From: Paramacrobiotus metropolitanus
Lineage: Eukaryota > Tardigrada > Eutardigrada > Parachela > Macrobiotidae
Direction: 5' to 3'
DNA: 64,000 bases
Assembly: GCF_019649055.1 (NCBI RefSeq)
Contig: NW_026570310.1
Location: 310,001 to 374,000, forward strand
Shown: piece after piece, positions 61,770 to 64,000 of the stretch
Layout: every line of letters begins with the position of its first letter
Numbering within the stretch: position 1 is the first letter of the stretch
The notes under the pieces: model-generated
Seen by the model: the letters and a program-made list of their open reading frames with translations, nothing else
Databases searched by the model: none
Told to the model about the DNA's origin: nothing
Program-made: the position numbers and the translations under genes

Positions 61770-62528
61770 ATGCATCGTCCGAAAGTGCCGTCACATCCTT
61801 CTTATCAGCATGAGGATACCACGAGTTCCTCGGAGGATTCAGTGCAGGTTTTGGCAGATGTCTTGGCCGATGTTCAGCCGCCAATGTATCCCGATCCTCA
61901 TGTTGGATGGCCTGAACCAACATTTGAATGGTCCCATCGCATGGTGGATTGTGGCCTTCGTCCGTCTCCGCACGACTACGCTCGTGGAGGAAAGAGTTAT
62001 ATTCCCCCGTCTGGTTTGATTCATAGTCCCTACAATCCGGACACCGATTATGTGGAGCTGCATCCCGAAACTCGATTGCGTTTCCGCGGCAAGATTTACC
62101 ATAATGGATCGGAGATGACGTTGGACAAATACAACCGCTTTGTTCACACTCTAGATTTGTCAAAGGACGCACATTATGCATTGTTGCGTTACCTGCGGGT
62201 GGACTTCCGCCAAGGATGGCTCATCGGGCAAATTGTTTGCGAACTCCGTCGCAAATTTGGATTATGTCCCGGGGAAACGGGAGACCATGGTGCCGTTGTT
62301 ACGCTCGTGGACGCGTATAATCAGCATATCGAGGAATTGGTTTCCAATATTGACGAGGATCACCGCTTGGAAGCAGAGCAGCGCTATTTCGATCGTTTGA
62401 ATGCAGCGGATCCGCGCTCGTCATCCCAACAACAGCAGCAATTGCAACAAACTCGTTGGCTGTTACAGAAGGATTTCGGGTTGCTGCAGCGGATCCGCTC
62501 GTCGTCCAACAACAGCACGCCGCGATGA
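61770..62528 (+). CDS. ORF4 of the giant element, unknown function
   Basis: The first ATG of the frame is at 61770 (MHRPKVPSHPSYQHED), giving 252 residues. The N-terminal 60 are acidic and Pro-rich. The centre looks folded (DTDYVELHPETRLRFRGKIY, SKDAHYALLRYLRVDFRQGW, IGQIVCELRRKFGLCPG, VVTLVDAYNQHIEELVSNID). The C-terminus is Gln/Ser-rich. A direct repeat of GCAGCGGATCCGC...TC.TC.TCC.AACAACAGCA lies at about 62403 and 62489, and the second copy is in another frame, so the end of the protein was altered by a duplication. No family is recognised, and it lacks the signal peptide or anchor expected of an Env. Base composition and strand match ORF1-3. Confidence 0.6.
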   Translation: MHRPKVPSHPSYQHEDTTSSSEDSVQVLADVLADVQPPMYPDPHVGWPEPTFEWSHRMVDCGLRPSPHDYARGGKSYIPPSGLIHSPYNPDTDYVELHPETRLRFRGKIYHNGSEMTLDKYNRFVHTLDLSKDAHYALLRYLRVDFRQGWLIGQIVCELRRKFGLCPGETGDHGAVVTLVDAYNQHIEELVSNIDEDHRLEAEQRYFDRLNAADPRSSSQQQQQLQQTRWLLQKDFGLLQRIRSSSNNSTPR

Positions 62529-63132
62529 TGATGATGATATGGGCGCTGCTGTTTAGCCGTTTCCCTTCAACACAGCCTTTAATAGCTTTTCACGTTATTG
62601 TGCCCTCTACTTCGCCATTATCTGGGGTTTTTCACGGTTTGAAATGAGTACCCTTTTCTTTCTTTGAGTTTACAAATTCGGTACAGCCTATTATCTGTCA
62701 GTTCTACAATTAGCTTTTAGTGTTGCTTTTCAATGCACAACTTCTCTATGTATTGGCTTACCGTTGTCGGCCTCGCACGATATTAAATTGGCGGTTTGGC
62801 AATAAATGGTTGAATAGTGTTTAAATCCGATTGTTTTAAATTACAATTCCCGGGAAATCCAAGCAAAACAGTACAGCTACACATAAAAGGTGTAAATATC
62901 ATTGCGTTCTGGAAAAACGTAAAGTCTACACGTTTGAACACGTAAATATTTATGTCACTGTAGCAACCGCCCGTATGTCGTGAAATGTTAGGGCAGTAGC
63001 AGTTTCAGTCTGCCAGCTGTTTCCGGTTTGCACAGCTGCAGTGTGTCAGCAGTTTTCATGTTTGGATCTGCAGCTCTCTCGTCTTTTCTCATTTACATTC
63101 TTTTCCGTTTAAATCCCTACTATTCTTTTAAA
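62529..63132. other. Spacer between ORF4 and ORF5
   Basis: A short ATG repeat (GATGATGATGATGAT) follows ORF4. The rest is AT-rich without genes. A TTG-initiated extension of ORF5 from 63028 would add a hydrophobic stretch (ALSSFLIYILF), but the ATG at 63133 has the better context. Confidence 0.4.
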
Positions 63133-63579
63133 ATGGAGATGGAATTTTATAAATCCGAGCGCGGGCGTATGATTTGTGCTGAACAAGACGAGAAGAAGCG
63201 CCGTAAGTTCGTCAGATTTTCTGATTCTGTTGCGTATGTTCTGGCGAACCAGGAACACATTTCCGAGTTGGTGTACTTTTGGCGTTCTTTGGATGGCCCG
63301 TATATTTCTATTTCGGAGCTTTGTAAACTCTCTACTTCCGAAATTATGGCCTTGAATTTTACAGAACCCGAGCCATTGGATTTTGAGGCTCAGGTGGCTT
63401 TAGAGATCGAGAAAGTTCGTGCGTCGGAAATGCAGATGTATTACTTGAAGATCGGTTTCATTCTGTATCCCGACACTCTGTCCTACGTGAAGCATCTGAA
63501 CTGCTTCGAAAGGAATTTGGCTTGCCATCCTTATTCAACCCGCCGGAAACCCCACGCGAGCGCCATCAGCGCATGGTAG
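63133..63579 (+). CDS. ORF5a, unknown, probably first part of a frame-split gene
   Basis: ATG at 63133 in AAAATGG context starts MEMEFYKSERGRMICAEQDE. The protein is helical and mixed-charge (KKRRKFVRFSDSVAYVLANQ, FWRSLDGPYISISELCKL, FEAQVALEIEKVRASEMQMY). After about 63480 the reading turns into low-quality basic sequence. At the same place the -1 frame becomes strongly helical (REASELLRKEFGLPSLFNPP), so the true protein probably changes frame within 63387-63500. No domain is recognised. Confidence 0.55.
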   Translation: MEMEFYKSERGRMICAEQDEKKRRKFVRFSDSVAYVLANQEHISELVYFWRSLDGPYISISELCKLSTSEIMALNFTEPEPLDFEAQVALEIEKVRASEMQMYYLKIGFILYPDTLSYVKHLNCFERNLACHPYSTRRKPHASAISAW

Positions 63580-63917
63580 AACACAACAAGCGTGTGATGG
63601 AGGAGGAACTCTGTTGTGTTGACTGCGAGAATAATGGCCCGGGTTCTTGTGGCCGTATTTTGTACACCTTGGATGATGACGAGCCTGTTCCAAATATCTG
63701 GGGATCTGGCAATCTTGAAGATTGGAAAGAGCCAGATTTAGACGTGGATGACTGGTGGGCAGAGAATAAGCTGGATTTTAAGGATCCGATGGAATTTTTG
63801 CCTGTGGACATGCTGTGGGTGGATGAAGACTTCGGCACGAATCAGAAACCGAAGAAAAAGCGTAAGCACTTTGTGCAGCGCCATTCCCTGCGCGGAATCC
63901 GTCTTTCCTCTTTCTGA
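63387..63917 (+). CDS. ORF5b, acidic protein with an SV40-type nuclear signal
   Basis: This frame is open from 63387, after TGA at 63384, to TGA at 63915-63917, and lies at -1 to ORF5a. From about 63490 it reads a helix (REASELLRKEFGLPSLF), a Cys cluster (ELCCVDCENNGPGSCG) and an acidic Trp-rich segment (DVDDWWAENKLDFKDPMEFL). It ends with a basic PKKKRKHFVQRH. PKKKRK is the classical monopartite nuclear localisation sequence. Joined to ORF5a it would give about 260 residues. The split may be a programmed -1 shift, an inactivating indel or a sequence error; no classic slippery heptamer is obvious. The function is unknown. Confidence 0.55.
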   Translation, partial: GSGGFRDRESSCVGNADVLLEDRFHSVSRHSVLREASELLRKEFGLPSLFNPPETPRERHQRMVEHNKRVMEEELCCVDCENNGPGSCGRILYTLDDDEPVPNIWGSGNLEDWKEPDLDVDDWWAENKLDFKDPMEFLPVDMLWVDEDFGTNQKPKKKRKHFVQRHSLRGIRLSSF

Positions 63918-64000
63918 TTAGCCGCCTGTATTTTTAAGAGAACCGCTTAATGATTTAAACTGTATAGGCTCCTTTTTTGTTTTAATCTCTCGCTGTTTCC

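Larger units (their letters stand above)
49445..64000 (+). mobile_element. Giant Ty3/gypsy LTR retrotransposon, 3' end outside window
   Basis: Seen in order are a 5' LTR, a primer binding site, a leader of about 790 bases, then ORF1 (coiled coil, Gag, zinc knuckle, protease), ORF2 (HHCC-like module, RT, RNase H), ORF3 (HHCC, integrase core, third HHCC-like module), ORF4 and ORF5. The RT-RNase H-integrase order is the Ty3/gypsy (Metaviridae) order. All catalytic motifs are present and frames are long, so insertion is recent. The LTR sequence is not found again before 64000, so at least 14 kb of internal region is visible, well beyond the usual 5-8 kb. Whether ORF4 and ORF5 truly belong to it depends on where the 3' LTR lies. 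Confidence 0.85.

Noticed and set aside
61770-62528. ORF4 as an envelope protein
   Set aside because: No signal peptide, no membrane anchor and too few Cys; position after integrase alone is not enough.

Overview
This window is eukaryotic, most likely from a small invertebrate animal. It has GT-AG introns with short AT-rich bodies, LTR retrotransposons of the Ty3/gypsy and Ty1/copia types, a Polinton/Maverick-like DNA polymerase B fossil in two copies, a BIR (IAP-type) gene and decayed F-box/leucine-rich-repeat genes. A tardigrade or another small ecdysozoan would fit, but this is a guess from gene style and nothing in the sequence proves it. Most of the first 48 kb is accessory DNA: broken coding exons, fossils of mobile elements and foldback or tandem repeats. 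I see no undamaged multi-exon housekeeping gene.

Layout. 0-3 kb holds an unknown broken frame, a Ty3-type reverse transcriptase fossil and a foldback with 221-bp arms. 5.9-8.2 kb holds a 125-bp satellite, a short-hairpin MITE and small coding remnants. 9-15 kb holds an unknown minus-strand gene, a Gag fossil and a copia gag-protease fossil, both on the minus strand. 16.5-21.4 kb holds a Polinton-like PolB fossil with a tandem duplication, a small secreted-protein gene with a one-base break, a hAT-like exon and a membrane-anchored viral-type glycoprotein remnant. 21.4-23.6 kb is an array of long palindromes. 24.7-25.9 kb is an intact intronless ORF combining an SGNH-hydrolase-like domain with a charged coiled coil. 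27.7-32.2 kb holds an unknown spliced gene, an F-box/LRR gene and the second PolB copy. 33-45 kb holds Gag remnants, a Cys-rich zinc-knuckle gene, a second MITE copy, and LRR and F-box gene copies.

The last 16 kb is the most notable part. A two-BIR gene with a recognisable promoter (three GATAATC dyads, then a TATA box) and a 5' UTR exon is cut off by the 5' LTR of a very large Ty3/gypsy element. That element runs off the window's right edge, so more than 14.5 kb is visible and no 3' LTR is seen. It has an LTR, a primer binding site, a structured leader, ORF1 (coiled coil, Gag capsid, zinc knuckle, protease), ORF2 (extra HHCC module, RT, RNase H), ORF3 (HHCC, DDE integrase, and a third HHCC-like module interrupted by TGA), then ORF4 and ORF5 of unknown function. 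RT, RNase H, protease and integrase catalytic residues are all present, so the element looks young. The three-fold HHCC-type module architecture is the best candidate here for something undescribed.

Limits: all family assignments come from reading motifs by eye. No database search, alignment program or expression data was used, and splice sites are inferred from consensus and reading phase only.
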